Shown here: one piece after another, positions 12,016-24,049 of the stretch
How the letters are laid out: each line of letters begins with the position of its first letter
Numbering within the stretch: position 1 is the stretch's first letter
NCBI RefSeq assembly: GCF_949987535.1
Contig: NC_080078.1
Location: forward strand, 50,308,207-50,372,206
Length of the DNA stretch: 64,000 nucleotides
Origin: Balaenoptera acutorostrata
Lineage: Eukaryota; Chordata; Mammalia; Artiodactyla; Balaenopteridae
Direction of reading: 5' to 3'
The notes under the pieces: model-generated
What the model was told of the DNA's origin: nothing
The model's input: the letters and a program-made list of their open reading frames with translations, nothing else
Databases searched by the model: none
Translations under genes and position numbers: made by a program

Positions 12016-12590
12016 GATTAGGCTGAGATGAGAATTCCGGGCCATTAAAGTTGGGAGACCCATTTAGGGAGCTGGAAAACAAAAAGCAACCTCACAGCAA
12101 AAACACTGTTGAGTGATGCTTACTTCTTCCCTCTCCGAGGTGCTGAAGAGAACAGCTTTTAAGCCCAGAGGCAGGGCAGGCAATTTCGCCCACACAGGCC
12201 ATTAGCTGCTCCTTGTCGTTCTTGAGGCTGTTGATTACCTAATGAACCCTTCCATATGCAGCATTGCTCTCCAACTAGAATAGAGGTACTCACCTGTTTT
12301 AATAGCTATTTAAAAACAAGAAGTCCTCTATAGCCCTCATATTTAAAAACCTATCAGAGTCAAGGATATAACCAAGTTACAAATACTGTAGTGGTGACCA
12401 TATGTGCAACACCATATTAATTAATAGAAGAGGATAAAATATAGGTAGTATATGCCTAATCTCAATGAATTTATAGCCTATTACAGTCAAGCTAAGGAGA
12501 AAAACAACAAAACTTCTGTGACTGGCTGATATTTGAAACTATTAACTTATGGCTTTCTCTCACTTTATTCCCTTCCTTTCTCCCATTCAA
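12016..12590. other. Unassigned
   Basis: No ORF or repeat family recognised. Confidence 0.45.
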
Positions 12591-12599
12591 GTATTCATT

Positions 12600-12975
12600 T
12601 GAAGATATTAATAGTTGAACATAATACTTGTGTTACCACCTTTTTGCCCATTTTCATTTCCCCATGACAGTCCCAGCTTGACCACACAGGGACAAAAAAG
12701 CTCCCCCACTGGACATGGAGGAGGTGCTGATAATGGAAGCATGACATCTACTCAAGAATGAGAAAGAAGTTGGTCTTTTCCACCTCCCCTCTTTTCCTTT
12801 GATTATAAAACTGTAGCCCACTAAGTTCTCGGGGTGTGGCACCCTTTTGCCTGCCTGCTAGTAAGCCTCACAAGCATCCTATTCTAATAAATCACTCCTT
12901 ACCTATCACTTTGCCTCTTACTGAATTCTTTCTGCATTGAGACATAAAGGACCAGAGCTCCTTGGAGGCCCCCAG
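12600..12975 (+). mobile_element. LTR of a second endogenous retrovirus type (partial, edges uncertain)
   Basis: A TATAAA at 12804-12809, AATAAA at 12886-12891 and a T/C-rich tract ending in a 'CTTTCTGCATTGAGAC' stretch are laid out like U3-R-U5. TATA to poly(A) spacing is 82 bp, as in the LTR near 10 kb, but the sequences differ, so the two are not the ends of one provirus. No internal retroviral genes are seen. Confidence 0.6.
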
Positions 12976-13169
12976 CACATGACCTAGTGGTTTCACTTAG
13001 AGATACTCATTTATGGTTTTCTCCACTTTAGTTTCTCTCATTCAGGTTCAGGAGAAGGAGGGAAGACCAGTTCCAAGGGCATGTTATCAAGTGGACAGGT
13101 TCCATCCTTCCAGGGACCTGTTCCTGGTAGGGAGGAGAAAGGGGAGCATTTACCCATCAGCTTCATTGG

Positions 13170-13172
<3 letters not shown>

Positions 13173-13227
<55 letters not shown>
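13173..13227. repeat. (TG)n microsatellite
   Basis: About 26 nearly perfect TG units. The ORF crossing it is repeat translation. Confidence 0.97.
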
Positions 13228-13228
<1 letters not shown>

Positions 13229-13935
13229 GGTGGAGGGGCTGGCTATCTTAGATGACAAATCCACATATGTTGTCTGAACAACATCCTGGCTTTTGTCTCC
13301 AAAGACTTAAATCCAATGACAGGGATGGGAATAAAAGAAATACCTGGAGTGATCTGAAGAAGCAGAGAAGGTTCCTTTCCAGGTGAGGCAATAGAAGATA
13401 GTCCCTGTGCTCTGGAGGGGGGCAGAGAGAGGTGAGTGGGTACAGGAGGCTTGGGGGGCTGAAACCTTCATTACATTTGGGGAGGGGCCTAGGAGGTTAT
13501 CAGGATGAGTAAAGGGTATTCTAGCCAGATGTTTCTCCAAAAGCATTGAAGGAAGAGCTTCAAAAAAGTTGCATTTTGGAAGAAATTGGGAGAAGAAATG
13601 GGGGACTAGCCTAAAATTTACTCCACCTTTTGGCCTTGAAGTGCAAACAGCTTCAGCTGATGGGCACACATCCTCATGTGCCTTTGCATCTTCCCCGCTT
13701 CACTGCACCCCAGACCCCATTTCTGTTTGGGGATCACTTTCCACAGTGACCCACCTGCACTCACGTCCTTTCCTTGAGCTCTGTTTAGGGAGGGGAGTGG
13801 GGAAACCCCGACCAGGACAACAGCAGAGGTGAATAGGACTTGAGAAGCTTTCAGATACATTTTGAAGACTTTTATTCCCATTTAGACTCCACCACAAGTC
13901 ATTTTCTGCTTCTATTCCAGTTAATGTCTTAAGAC
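13228..13935. other. Unassigned
   Basis: Only short overlapping ORFs on both strands, none with a motif. No repeat recognised. Confidence 0.45.
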
Positions 13936-13939
13936 TCTG

Positions 13940-14085
13940 CTAAATCTGGAATGTCCCCTCCTGGATATTGAACTCAACCATCTACTCTCATTTTCCATCC
14001 TTCCTGAAGCTCTTTACAACATTGGACAGTGATGAGTTGTTAACTCCTTGAAGCTCAGGTCTCCTTTGCTTTCCAAGGGCTGCAT
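13940..14085 (+). repeat. Possible L2 3' end relic
   Basis: Contains the 'ttaactccttgaagctcag' type phrase found near the 3' end of L2 LINEs. Diverged, edges vague. Confidence 0.35.
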
Positions 14086-16089
14086 ATACTGTGTTCTTTC
14101 CTCCCTTTCTGAACCTGCCTCCTCTGACTCATTCCCTGCTCCCATTAGCCTGAAGAACAGGCTTGAACCTAATCTCTCTCTGACCATCTCCAACCAGTTC
14201 AATGTCAAAACCAGCACTGTGACTTTTTCTGAATGGGTTTCAAATTTAGATTTCCCTGGAAACCCTGAGACTTCCTCTGAATTCCAACCCTGTGTTCATA
14301 CCTGTCTGGTGAAAATTCCACCCTGAATGTTATGTACAAGCTCAGTATATCCACAACTAAACCAAAAATTCATTCCAAACTGGAAATGCAACAATTAAAA
14401 ACAACAAAAAAGGACAGATATAAGAAAAAAAAAAGAAATGGCGCATCTAAAGGTCAAATCTTTGAGAAAGACAAGAAGATAAAAGACAAGGAGATAGAAA
14501 GAATCATAAGTAGAATATTCCAGCCTGGTAAATCAGAAGAATGGTGACATTTTTGGAGAGGGTTAGAGAGTTGAGGAAAAAGCAATTTTAGGATGAAAGG
14601 AAAGTTGAAGAGTTCTGTTTTGATCGTATTAGGTTTCTGTACTGCGTATTTTCCCTGTTCAGTTTTAAATATATCCATAGACCTGGGGTCCTTTGCTATT
14701 TTTCTCACTGATCTTGGTCACACGTTACCTCCTTGATTTCGACTTTCTTCAGCCTCACAGGGACTTCTTGAGGAAAATGTCAACAACTTCCAACAAAGTA
14801 TTTCTTTTAATTCTCTCTTGAAGCCAAACTTGTGAACAAAATAGAAAAAAATAAATATAATATATAAATAGAATCAAAAATAAAAATAATAAATATTAAA
14901 ATATACAACATGTAAAAATAACCACCAAAACTCCCATCTGGAACCTTACAGCAATCAAATCTGATACAATCACTTTTTACTTTTCAAAAATGACTTAAAG
15001 GTTTGCTTTATATTCTTTTACTACTTGAGATGCACCAGGAAAATACCATTCTTTACAGGTTTCAACCAGACAGTGTAAGGCCTGTGACTGGAAACAGGTG
15101 TAAAAATTCATCTGAAGATACCAATGGCATAGAGTATGGATTTTATTTTAGTTTTAAATCCTTCAAACCTCCTACTCTGTTTAGAGGCCTGACAGCAGCC
15201 ACCTTCCTAATAGCCTGTTTTACTTGTCACCCACCTTTGAGCCATTACAAACCTGTTAATTGCTGTCTTGGTAACAAAGGAAAACAACACCATTGTGCTA
15301 CTAATAAAAAAATGTATGAATCGCTTCTCCTCCAAAATGCAATGATTTTAACTGACTTTATTTTCTTCCAAGAGGAAACAGAGATGCACCATCATGGTGA
15401 GATCTGCTCTCATTAATGGAGACGCATCACTAATTTAAGATGCAAGTTGAAGGCTGGTAAATATCCATCTTGCAGCTCGCCAGCCTGCAGCATACACAGA
15501 ATCTGGTATACAAGCTTCTCTATTCCTCTTCCCTCTCAACTTCCCCCTCCTGGGACCCAATACAGGACTTGGGAGCAGGTAAAAAGCCACACAATATTCT
15601 GCAGCTTTATTCCAGCTGCACTTTGGAAGACAGATTTGCAGGCTCTGAACCAACAGGGAATGAGTCACTCAGCGCATTTTCTTAGGATACAGCTGCAATG
15701 TTACTGTTCGCTTTCCCAATAACTGCACAACCACGGACAGTAACAAATACACAGAGACATTTTCTTCTCTGCACCTCAGAAAGCTGTCTCTTCATGAATA
15801 TCTCTTCCTTAGCTATTTCCTAATCCAATTTTTTCATGTCAGAGCTAGGAATTTGTGTGACAGGGTATTTGGTACATTTCCATAAGGCAAGGATCAGCCA
15901 CATCCACAATGATTCTAGGCAGCTTCGACTAAGAGCTCCACAGGGTAAGTCTGTGATAATTAGCTGGATTTCTCAGGTCCAAAAGTAGTCATATTAATGA
16001 GAACCCCAGATTATAAAAGAAAGCTGAGGGACCAAGATGGTGAGTATTAGGCATTTCTGTGTTTTGAGCTATTGAAAGAGTTAGGTGAT
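14086..16089. other. Unassigned, with an AT-rich patch
   Basis: 14820-14930 is almost pure A/T. The 137-codon ORF at 15003-15416 has no recognisable domain and no codon signature that I can support. Confidence 0.45.
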
Positions 16090-16262
16090 AAAAATTTCAT
16101 TCACTCAACCATTGTTTATGGTGCACCAACTCTGTACGGAGCTCCTGCTAAGCTATGTGGGTTGGGGGGTGTAGAGCTGTTAATGTGATCCCTAAAGTTC
16201 CTGCTCTCCTGGAAATCACATACTGGGCAGGGAGTGAGATTAAAATTATGCAATTAAATAAA
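16090..16262 (+). repeat. Ancient repeat of the 'tattgagcacctactatgtg' type
   Basis: Resembles the start of a common ancient mammalian repeat whose better copies are at 33190-33565 and 61555-63235. I do not remember the Repbase name. Confidence 0.4.
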
Positions 16263-16300
16263 TGCATTCACAGAAAAAAAAACAAAACAAAACATCCATT

Positions 16301-16339
16301 CATTACCTGTGAATGCATTACCTGCATTCACAGGTAATG
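16301..16339. repeat. Perfect inverted repeat, 17-bp arms, 5-nt loop
   Basis: Arms 16301-16317 and 16323-16339 are exact reverse complements, loop 16318-16322. The 11-mer TGCATTCACAG of the right arm also occurs in direct orientation at 16263-16273, exactly 60 bp upstream, and CATTACCTG repeats directly at 16301-16309 and 16316-16324. The pattern suggests template switching rather than a selected structure. Confidence 0.95.
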
Positions 16340-17754
16340 GTGGTATGAAGAAAATCAAAGAGGTATCATGATAGTGATTTGGGCAGTGATCAGGGCTGCT
16401 TAAGAGAAGATGACCATGCAAGACCTCTCTGAAGAGATGACATTCAAGATGATGTGGCAGTCTTGTAATGGGGCACCCAAATTCTTGGATATTCCTCCCA
16501 CCAAGAGGTGGATTCTATGTCCCTGCCCCTTGTCCCTTGAATCAGCCTCTCTGACTACTGACAAAGAGAAAAAAGCAGAAGTGATGCCATGCCAATTCCG
16601 AGGCTGAGGTCTTAAGAAACGGACAGCTTCCACTTCCTGCCTCTGGAGGGAATGCTTGCTCTTGGAAGAAGCCCACGCAGCACACTGTGAATGTTCTACC
16701 CTGGAGATGTAGATCTACATTCTGATCTCCTACCACATCACTTCCAAAAGTGGAGATCACCTCTATTGATCTATATAGCCCTTTCCTAACCCAAAGTGCC
16801 ACTTAGCAGGACAATGTAGAAATGTAGCTACTGAGATGTCATTCTGACCTCCAGGCCACTTGTTACATATGTGGTATCTATAGGTCAAAATATTTATGGC
16901 CCATATAAATGCATTATTCTTTGCATAGAAAAGGATGCCATAAAGCTGCCACCACTGGGATGTAAACGCTGAGTGGCAGGCAGGTGACAGATCACTGTAA
17001 GAAATACCTTGGGGTCAGACAAGCATCTGAGCAGCCTTCAGATGTATGGCACCTTGTTGGCATCTGTGCCTTTTCCTACAATACATCTATGCTTGTCCCC
17101 GGGGTAAGACAACAAGAAGTCAAGCCCAGTTGCCTCTCTTTCTTGGAATGTCAGAAGTTGAATGCTTCATCAGGATTTTAAATGGTGACTCCAGATTCCT
17201 TTTCAGCTATTCTAGGATGAGCTGATTAAGTCATTTTACTTCATGAGCAATGAAGGGTTTAGGGTTGATTTCTGGCAACAGTTAATTCTGGTGAAATGAC
17301 ATCATGAAAATATTGAGGGAGAACAGCAATATTAATTCATCAGACGTTATTTATTAGTGATGTGTTATGTAACAAATACGAGTCACAAATTTAAGGAAAT
17401 GCACTGTCATTAATCATTCACTATTTATAATGAAGGCCCATAGAACTTCATTTGAACAATCTTCTCTCACAATCTGCTTATTACAAGCTCAGCTGTGGTT
17501 GCCTTTTCTACCCTGTGACAAATCCTCTTTCCTTCCTAATTACTAATCGTCCTTTACAATTCTAAGGAAAGTAACTGTTCTATCTGTTGCTATGGCTTCC
17601 CAGCCTAAACCAAGTTCTCTCTTCATTTTTGCTGAGAGTAACCTGATTTTTTTTTTTTCAGGCAGCTGTGCCCAGCACCCAGAGGACAAATCCTAATTGG
17701 TCTAAGCCAATCAAAGAAACCATTCTGTTTAGCTGTCATTTGTCTACAAATAGA
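16340..17754. other. Unassigned unique sequence
   Basis: No gene or repeat is supported. 17270-17480 is A/T-rich with several TTAAT/ATTAAT words and no repeat resemblance, so it might be conserved non-coding sequence. Confidence 0.4.
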
Positions 17755-18073
17755 TATAGTCAGCCCTACATATCCGTGGGTACATATCCATGGATTCAAC
17801 CAACCTCGAATGAAAATTATTGGAAAAAAAATTCCAGAATGTTCCAAAAAGCAAACCTTGAATTTTCCACCTGCCAGCAAATATTTACACAGCATTTGCA
17901 TTGTACTAGGTAGTATAAGTAATCTAGAGATGATTTAAAGTATACGGGAGGATATGCCTAGGTTATATGCAAATAGTACCCCATTTTATATAAAGGACTT
18001 GAGTGTCTGTGGATTTTGGTATCTGAGGGGAGTCCTGGAAGCAATCCCCTGCATATACTGAGGGACCACTGTA
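17755..18073 (+). mobile_element. MER2-type DNA transposon (TcMar-Tigger), TA duplication included
   Basis: A non-autonomous mariner/Tigger-type element. Terminal inverted repeats are visible ('agtcagccct' at 17758 onward against 'agggaccact' ending at 18070), and the element 17757-18071 is flanked by TA on both sides (17755-17756, 18072-18073). The interior follows the MER2 pattern ('aagtaatctagagatgattt' near 17920). No transposase is encoded. Long inactive. Confidence 0.9.
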
Positions 18074-18855
18074 CCAGTTTCCCCGCTACCTGAGAGTAGA
18101 GTGTTCCTAGGACACCCTTCTTAAGCCAAAATGGCATAAAGTGAAGAAGCAGTTACCTTGGGACACATCTTGCTAATGGATGCAAAAGGTAAATTGAGAT
18201 AAAGCACAGATGCTCACAGACACAGTTCAAAGTTATGGCAGCCTGACGCTGAGAAGCTGAGTGTAGGTCCTGGCTAAAGAGCTTGGTGGTGCCCCTCTCG
18301 CTGCTCAGGGCACCTCTTATACCAGCTCACTGCAAAACAAACTTACTGAAAGCAAATAATGGCACTTTGGAAAGAAATTTTAGGGCCCTGGGTACCTGAA
18401 GGATAATCTAGACAAAAAGCCTTGGTCTCTGGAACACAGCCAGCATCGGACCCTCCAAAGCACATGGCTTAGAGCAGGGGCTCCTCCTGGCTGGGTCTAA
18501 AGTGGGCTGAGGAGTGGCCGGTTAAGGGATGATAACACAAATGTGACAAAGAGATGGGCTGGAACGCCAAGGCCCAATCAAGATGCTAGTCCCCGGGAGC
18601 ACCAAAAATAACTCTTCACTTTTTCAGTTCATTTTATTTGCAGATCAGAACTTCAGTGATTTTCAGCAAATGAAAAGTAGTTGTTCTTGGATGGAAATAC
18701 ACAGAGATGGATCTATCACAAAGCTAATGACACTGAAGCTCCAAGCCCCTCCCTTGCACAAGTTCTGAAAGAAGCTTTGGCAATACGCTCGCAGGATGAC
18801 GGTGCCGCCATCTTATGTCTAAGAGGGCAGACATCACCTCAACAGTTCCTTAAGA
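18074..18855. other. Unassigned, probably old repeat
   Basis: 18100-18400 and 18560-18800 read like diverged interspersed repeats, but I cannot name them. No coding potential seen. Confidence 0.4.
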
Positions 18856-19332
18856 AGTAAAATATACTGATAGAATTTCCATGTGATCCAGCAATTCCAT
18901 TCCTAGATATATACCCAAGAGAATGGAAAACAGGGACTTGAACAGATACATATAAACCAATGTCCATAGCAGGCTATTCACAATAGTCAAAAGGTAGAAA
19001 CAACCCAAGTGTCCATCTACAAATGAATGGGTAAACAAAATGAGGTCTATACATACAATGGAATGATATTCAGCCTTTATAGTGAATGACATTCAGATAC
19101 AAGCTTCAACATGGATGAACCTTGAAAACATTATGCTAAGTTAAATAAGCCAGACACAAAAGGAAAAATATGGCATGATTGCACTCATATGCGTTACCTA
19201 AATCAGGCAAATTCAGAGACAGAAAGTAGATTAGAGGTGACCAAGGGTTGGGGAAGTGAGGCTTAGGAGTTACACCTTAATGGTTACAGAGTTTCTACTT
19301 GAGGTGATGAAAGTGTTCTGGAAATAGACAGT
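18856..19332 (+). mobile_element. Old L1 3' end (L1M type)
   Basis: Diverged ORF2 C-terminal codons and 3' UTR of an ancient L1: a region like 'aatggaatgatattcagcc' near 19060 corresponds to the 'MEYYSAI' stretch. Much more decayed than copies A-C and strongly 5' truncated. Confidence 0.8.
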
Positions 19333-19575
19333 GTATTAGTCAGAGTTCTCCAGAGAAACAGAACAAATATAGAGATATATACAAGAGGAGATTTATTATA
19401 GGAATTGGCTCACACAGTTCTGAAGGCCAAGTCCCACAGTCTGAGGTCTGCAAGCCAGAGGACCAAGAAAGCTGGTGGTACAATTCAGTCCAAGTCTGAA
19501 GGCCTGAGAACCAGGGGCCACTGGTGGAAATCCCAGACTTTTAGTTGCTGGTGCTGCTGGAGAGGGGTCCACACT
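19333..19575 (-). mobile_element. LTR-like ancient repeat, partial
   Basis: Begins with the 'gtattagtcagagttctcc' phrase of a common ancient repeat with TG...CA ends, which I take to be an ERVL/MaLR-class LTR read in antisense. A fuller copy is at 27345-27953. The class assignment is uncertain. Confidence 0.55.
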
Positions 19576-19584
19576 TGGAGAAGG

Positions 19585-19755
19585 GTGGTCCAGCAGCCTG
19601 GGCATCACCTGGGGGCTTGTTGGAAATGCAGTACCTCAGACTTCCGTCGGACTCACTGAATCAGAATCTCTGTGGGGTGGGAGCCTGTGATCTGGTTTGA
19701 AGGCCCTCCCAGTCCCTAAGCGCATGCGAATACTGGTCCAGAACTTGAGCTTCAC
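19585..19755 (+). mobile_element. MER5A-type hAT relic
   Basis: Contains 'cagcagcctgggcatcacct', 'actgaatcagaatctctg' and the flanking order typical of MER5A, a non-autonomous hAT-Charlie element. No coding capacity. Confidence 0.8.
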
Positions 19756-20110
19756 GTGTGTATATTAGATACAGCTTTGTTTCCCCCTTGTCTGTGATGA
19801 AAGATTGAGGGATGGAAGGCACTATATGATAAATCAGATCAACATCAGTGAACACAAAGAACAGGACCATTTAAGGGACCCTGGGGATTCTCTGTGATCA
19901 TATTAGATGCGTGAGTTTATGCATGCCAGGTGGAAGGGGAGGAGGACAGGGACCCATCCTAGAGCCTTCCAAACCCTTGCAGCCTGCAGACTGTGCTCCT
20001 TGGGCCCAGAGGACACAGATGACAATCTGAGATGAAGAAAGGAACTCATGATTGGGGAACCAGGAGCCCTCACTCATCACAGAAGGAAAAGATTTGTCCT
20101 GGAGATGCCC
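19756..20110. other. Unassigned
   Basis: Nothing recognised beyond short chance ORFs. Confidence 0.4.
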
Positions 20111-20119
20111 AAGACATGC

Positions 20120-20780
20120 AGAAAGGCTTCTCTATTTTCCCTTTTAATGACCTTTCTATGATTGCAAAAGCAATACTTTATCATCATAGAATATTGAGAA
20201 AATATAGAAAGATACAAAGAAAATAAAAATGATCAAGAATCCTGCTCTCCAGATAGAGCCACTTTATCCATTTGATATTTTGATGTATATTCTATATCCT
20301 ATCCAGCTATATACACATACACACTGCTCTATATGTAAGAAACATTTTTAAAATGTAAATACACATTTACATACATATTTATACATATTTTATATATAAA
20401 AATGTAAATATGCCTACACATTTATGGTATGTATTATATATGCATATATACAGATACTATATATGACACTCACACATGTAATATATATACATATATTTAA
20501 AAACTTTTAAAAGTATAAATATACAAATATGTACATATATATAACATTAATATGTGTATATGTTATATATAATGTATTTTACATGAAATATGCATATGTA
20601 TAAATATATACATAAATATATAAATATTAGGCATATAAATACATAATATAGATAATACAATTTTTCTGTAAATGTAAATATACATACACAATTTTGCAAC
20701 CTACTCTTTTACACTTAGCAGTATATTGTACTTCACTCATTTAAACAGGACAGTTACAAAGTGCAAATTTTAAATTCCCC
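20120..20780 (+). repeat. Ancient repeat with a large AT-rich core
   Basis: The edges (20150-20290 and 20690-20760) resemble one well-known ancient mammalian repeat that I cannot name. Between them, 20280-20690 is a run of TA/CATA/ATGTATA words, more than 80 percent A/T by eye, probably expanded simple sequence. Confidence 0.5.
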
Positions 20781-22639
20781 AGGTGTCCAACCCCCCAGCC
20801 TCCAACTAGAGGCTATAAAACTTTACAGATTACATGAAGACTTCATGGAAAGAGAAGAGGTAAAAATCACCTCTTCCTTCCCATGAGAACCAGTGAACCA
20901 GGTAATTCCTGGGACAGCCAGCCCCCATCCCAAGGTGCTGGGTCACCACCTCTCACACTGATGCCCTTCCCACCGCAGCCCACATGTTCAGCACCAAATC
21001 AGGGGACAGAGCCACCCCAGCCCCTCTGATGATTCCCTGTGTTTCAGTTCAGCCACCTCAACTCTTCAGTATCACACAGAGTCTAAAAATTCAAAGTGAA
21101 CTGAAAGTAATTATGTTTTGAGATCTGTGTGTTGGGGGTTGGGATTCCAGATCATCTCTTGTGCTAACAGGGATTGATCCACTGCAGGGTCCTAAACAGG
21201 GTTCAAAATCATGGTCATAAAGCTACACATGGGCAGACCTACAGGACGGTCCCAGACCTACCCCCAAACCTGAGGCCCTCTTTTTTCCTTTGTCTTTATC
21301 AAGAAGTCTACCCAGGCAGAGTCTAAAATATTTTAAACAAAATGATGCGGGCTCTCATTTAAATCTTTTAAAAATAAATGATTTCACAGAGCTCATTTCC
21401 ATGTTTATTCTATTGATTCAATTTAAAACAAATTGTAACATGGAGCTCATAATAAGCCCAAACAGTCTAGGGATCATTTTCATTTTTGGAATAGTAAGTC
21501 TTCCTTTTTTCTCCCTCCACTGCTGCAATTAGGATAGAAGAGAAAATTGGATTTTAATTAATCAGCAAGTGCTCTTTTCTTCCAATCACTGGGAATTTCG
21601 AGGCTGTAAAACTGCAGTGTAGGGAGGTCACATGGCTCCAAAAATAGCTGGAAAAAAACAAAAACAATGACTCCTTGTCCTGGTGCTTTTTTTCAGAATT
21701 CAAAGGCAGTTCAATGTAAGATTGGAAAACTCATGCAGGGGCCGACCAGGGTCTCTCTGAGCAGGAATGTTTTGCTAAGGGTGGAAGCTAGTTGCAGCAC
21801 CCATGTCCCTTCCTAAGACCTCAGAGGGGCAGTTTAGCTGCTTTCCTCATCAGAAGAGCTTGAGCCAGCAGAAATACTACCCAGAGACACCTGCTTCTGT
21901 CACCAGGAGCCAGCTTGGTATGTGGTACACCTCTCTCCTCTCCCTCCCCAGCCGCCCAATGATCTCTTTTGTCTCAGACACTGGCATTATAAGCCATATT
22001 AATTATAGATCAATCTCTAATTTGAAGGTATGAGCCAAGACTGTAGGGGGTCTCATTAACATAAGATTCAAAGCTGACTCAGAGCCTAATTATATTGTAA
22101 CCAAAAAAAAAAAAAAAAATCAGGCTGGATTTAGGTTTGAGCAAAGCAGTTTCTCAACAATGAGCACATCTGTAAAGGTATTTTAAGATACACATGCCAT
22201 TTGTGGAGTCTTTCTGTGATTCACCTTTGTTTAATTTTTTTCCTTGTTGATGGTTAGATGTGCATATGTGTGCTTATATGGACACATGTGTCAGGACCCA
22301 GCAGGCGAGAGCAGTTTATGAACAGATCAAAGGAACGTCTACAGGAAGGTGTTGACTAAACTTAGAGGCCTGCTGTGAGCCAGAAAGATAGAGTCAAGTT
22401 CAAACATACTTATGAAGTGCTAAATGAGCTTCATTTACTAAAGATTACTGATATAAGCCAAACAGAGACTACTGAATAAATAAATATTTTTTTCCCTGAT
22501 CTATAACTCATTAAGGGAATAATGTCCTGTCAAATCTACTAGCTGCTACTAAATGTTGGTCTGAAGATGTCTGCAGATCTCAGACAACCAGACTTAATTA
22601 TTTCTTTAAATTCCTTACTTTCAAATATGATTATACTCT
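20781..22639. other. Unassigned unique sequence
   Basis: Holds an A run at 22100-22117. 21540-22060 contains no repeat I know and has TTAATTAAT and ATTAATTATAG words. No gene is supported. Confidence 0.4.
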
Positions 22640-22702
22640 GAAGTTCTGGAGATTAGAACTTCAACATATGAATTATGGGGGAAGTCAATTCATACCATAA
22701 CA
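22640..22702 (-). mobile_element. Short MaLR (MST/MLT1) LTR end
   Basis: 'agattagaacttcaacatat' followed by a G run and 'caattcataccataac' matches the terminal part of MaLR LTRs in antisense. Only about 60 bp remain. Confidence 0.6.
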
Positions 22703-22709
22703 GGAGATA

Positions 22710-22825
22710 CGGGTGAAGTCTGAAGTTCTGCATTTCTAACAAGCTCCCAGGAGACGGCCGTGCTATTGATTGACCCATGGACCGTCCTTTGAATGATCCT
22801 GGTCTAGGAGATTGCAGCTGCCACC
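22710..22825 (-). mobile_element. MER5-type hAT relic, partial
   Basis: 'gcatttctaacaagctccca' phrase of MER5A in antisense. First of three such relics within 650 bp. Confidence 0.6.
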
Positions 22826-22929
22826 CCCATAACACTGCTCTTATGAACCATTGTTACTAAGGGAAGGTGGTGGTGGGGGGTGTCATATTCCTCAGGTGTG
22901 TTGAAGAAAAATAAATGTCTATTGTTCTA

Positions 22930-23130
22930 GGGAAGAGATTCTCCAGCTTTAATGTGCATCAGTGTCCCCTGGGTGATTTATCAAAAAATGTAAATTCCTG
23001 AGTCCCACCCCCAAAGATTCCAATTAAGGAGGTCTGTGAAGGGGCCAAATGTATCCTGTCTTTTACCAAGTGTTGAAGGCCACTCAAATACAGCTGGCCC
23101 TCCAGACCACACTTTGAGAAACACTGATCT
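22930..23130 (+). mobile_element. MER5-type hAT relic
   Basis: Starts near 'agattctccagctttaatgt', has 'cctgagtcccaccccca', and closes with 'cacactttgagaaacactga', which is the terminal inverted repeat pattern of MER5-like elements. Confidence 0.7.
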
Positions 23131-23187
23131 ACCAAGTTCAGCCAGATTACTTGGTGAGCTCTTCAAGGTAGTGGCCGTGTCCACATC

Positions 23188-23350
23188 ATGTGTCTCAAAA
23201 CTTAATATGCATGCGCTTCACCTACAGACCCTGCGAAAATGTAGATTCAGATTCACTAGATCTGGGATGGAGTCGGAGATGCTCCATTTCTAACCAGCTC
23301 CCAGGTGATGTCAATGCTGCTGGTCTGTGGAGCACACTTTGAGGGACAGC
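23188..23350 (-). mobile_element. MER5A relic
   Basis: 'tctcaaaacttaatatgcat' at one end and 'agcacactttgagg' at the other, with 'atttctaaccagctcccagg' inside: MER5A in antisense. Confidence 0.75.
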
Positions 23351-24049
23351 GGCAAGATTCCAAATCTCACATGACGTCTGGACAAGGACTGATCCTACCA
23401 TCTCACTTAAGGAACTCTTTGTATAATTCATGCACTGACCATTTATCTTTCATACATCTTTGCAGTTTAATGCAGCCCATAAGAACCCTTCCATTATCTG
23501 ATCTTCTCCAAATTGATTCTTCCTGGAGTTCATATAATTCTTAATTCAATTGTCCTGGGGACTCTCCTTTAGTACTAGGAATTAGAATGTTGGCGTGCAG
23601 GATCAGAATTCTAAGTAACTTTGACAAATTGGAGAAACGTTACATTATAAATGAACAGGATAAAGTCCAACAGGGAAAGGTGCTAGACAGTGCCCTTAGG
23701 CATGAAAAATAAAGAATACACCATGAGGCGACCTGTAAAGCACATGTGAAATGGAAATCCAGAATCTCATCACTCAAGGTGAAAAATTACACTAAAAATA
23801 AGTATCCAGGCAAGGAATTGTGGAGGAGAAAGACGGCAAATGCCTCTCTTACAATACAGAGACCCAAGTTAAGAAGAAATATATTACTAGGCATTAAAAT
23901 TACTCAGCATGTGACTAAGTTTTAAATATTAGACTTGTGATAATTAGGTTTGCATGGCTGCTAAACTCATTTTGACTTTGTTTTCTACTTGGGTTATACC
24001 TGCTATACATTTAAGTCATTTAATAGTTATGAAAATCAATAAATCAATC
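23351..24049. other. Unassigned
   Basis: No gene or repeat recognised. Confidence 0.4.

Noticed and set aside
9885..12975. The two LTRs as ends of one provirus
   Set aside because: Their sequences differ and the DNA between them is an L1 and unassigned sequence, with no retroviral genes.
15003..15416. 137-codon ORF
   Set aside because: No domain, no splice or promoter context, unusual composition; not supportable as a gene.
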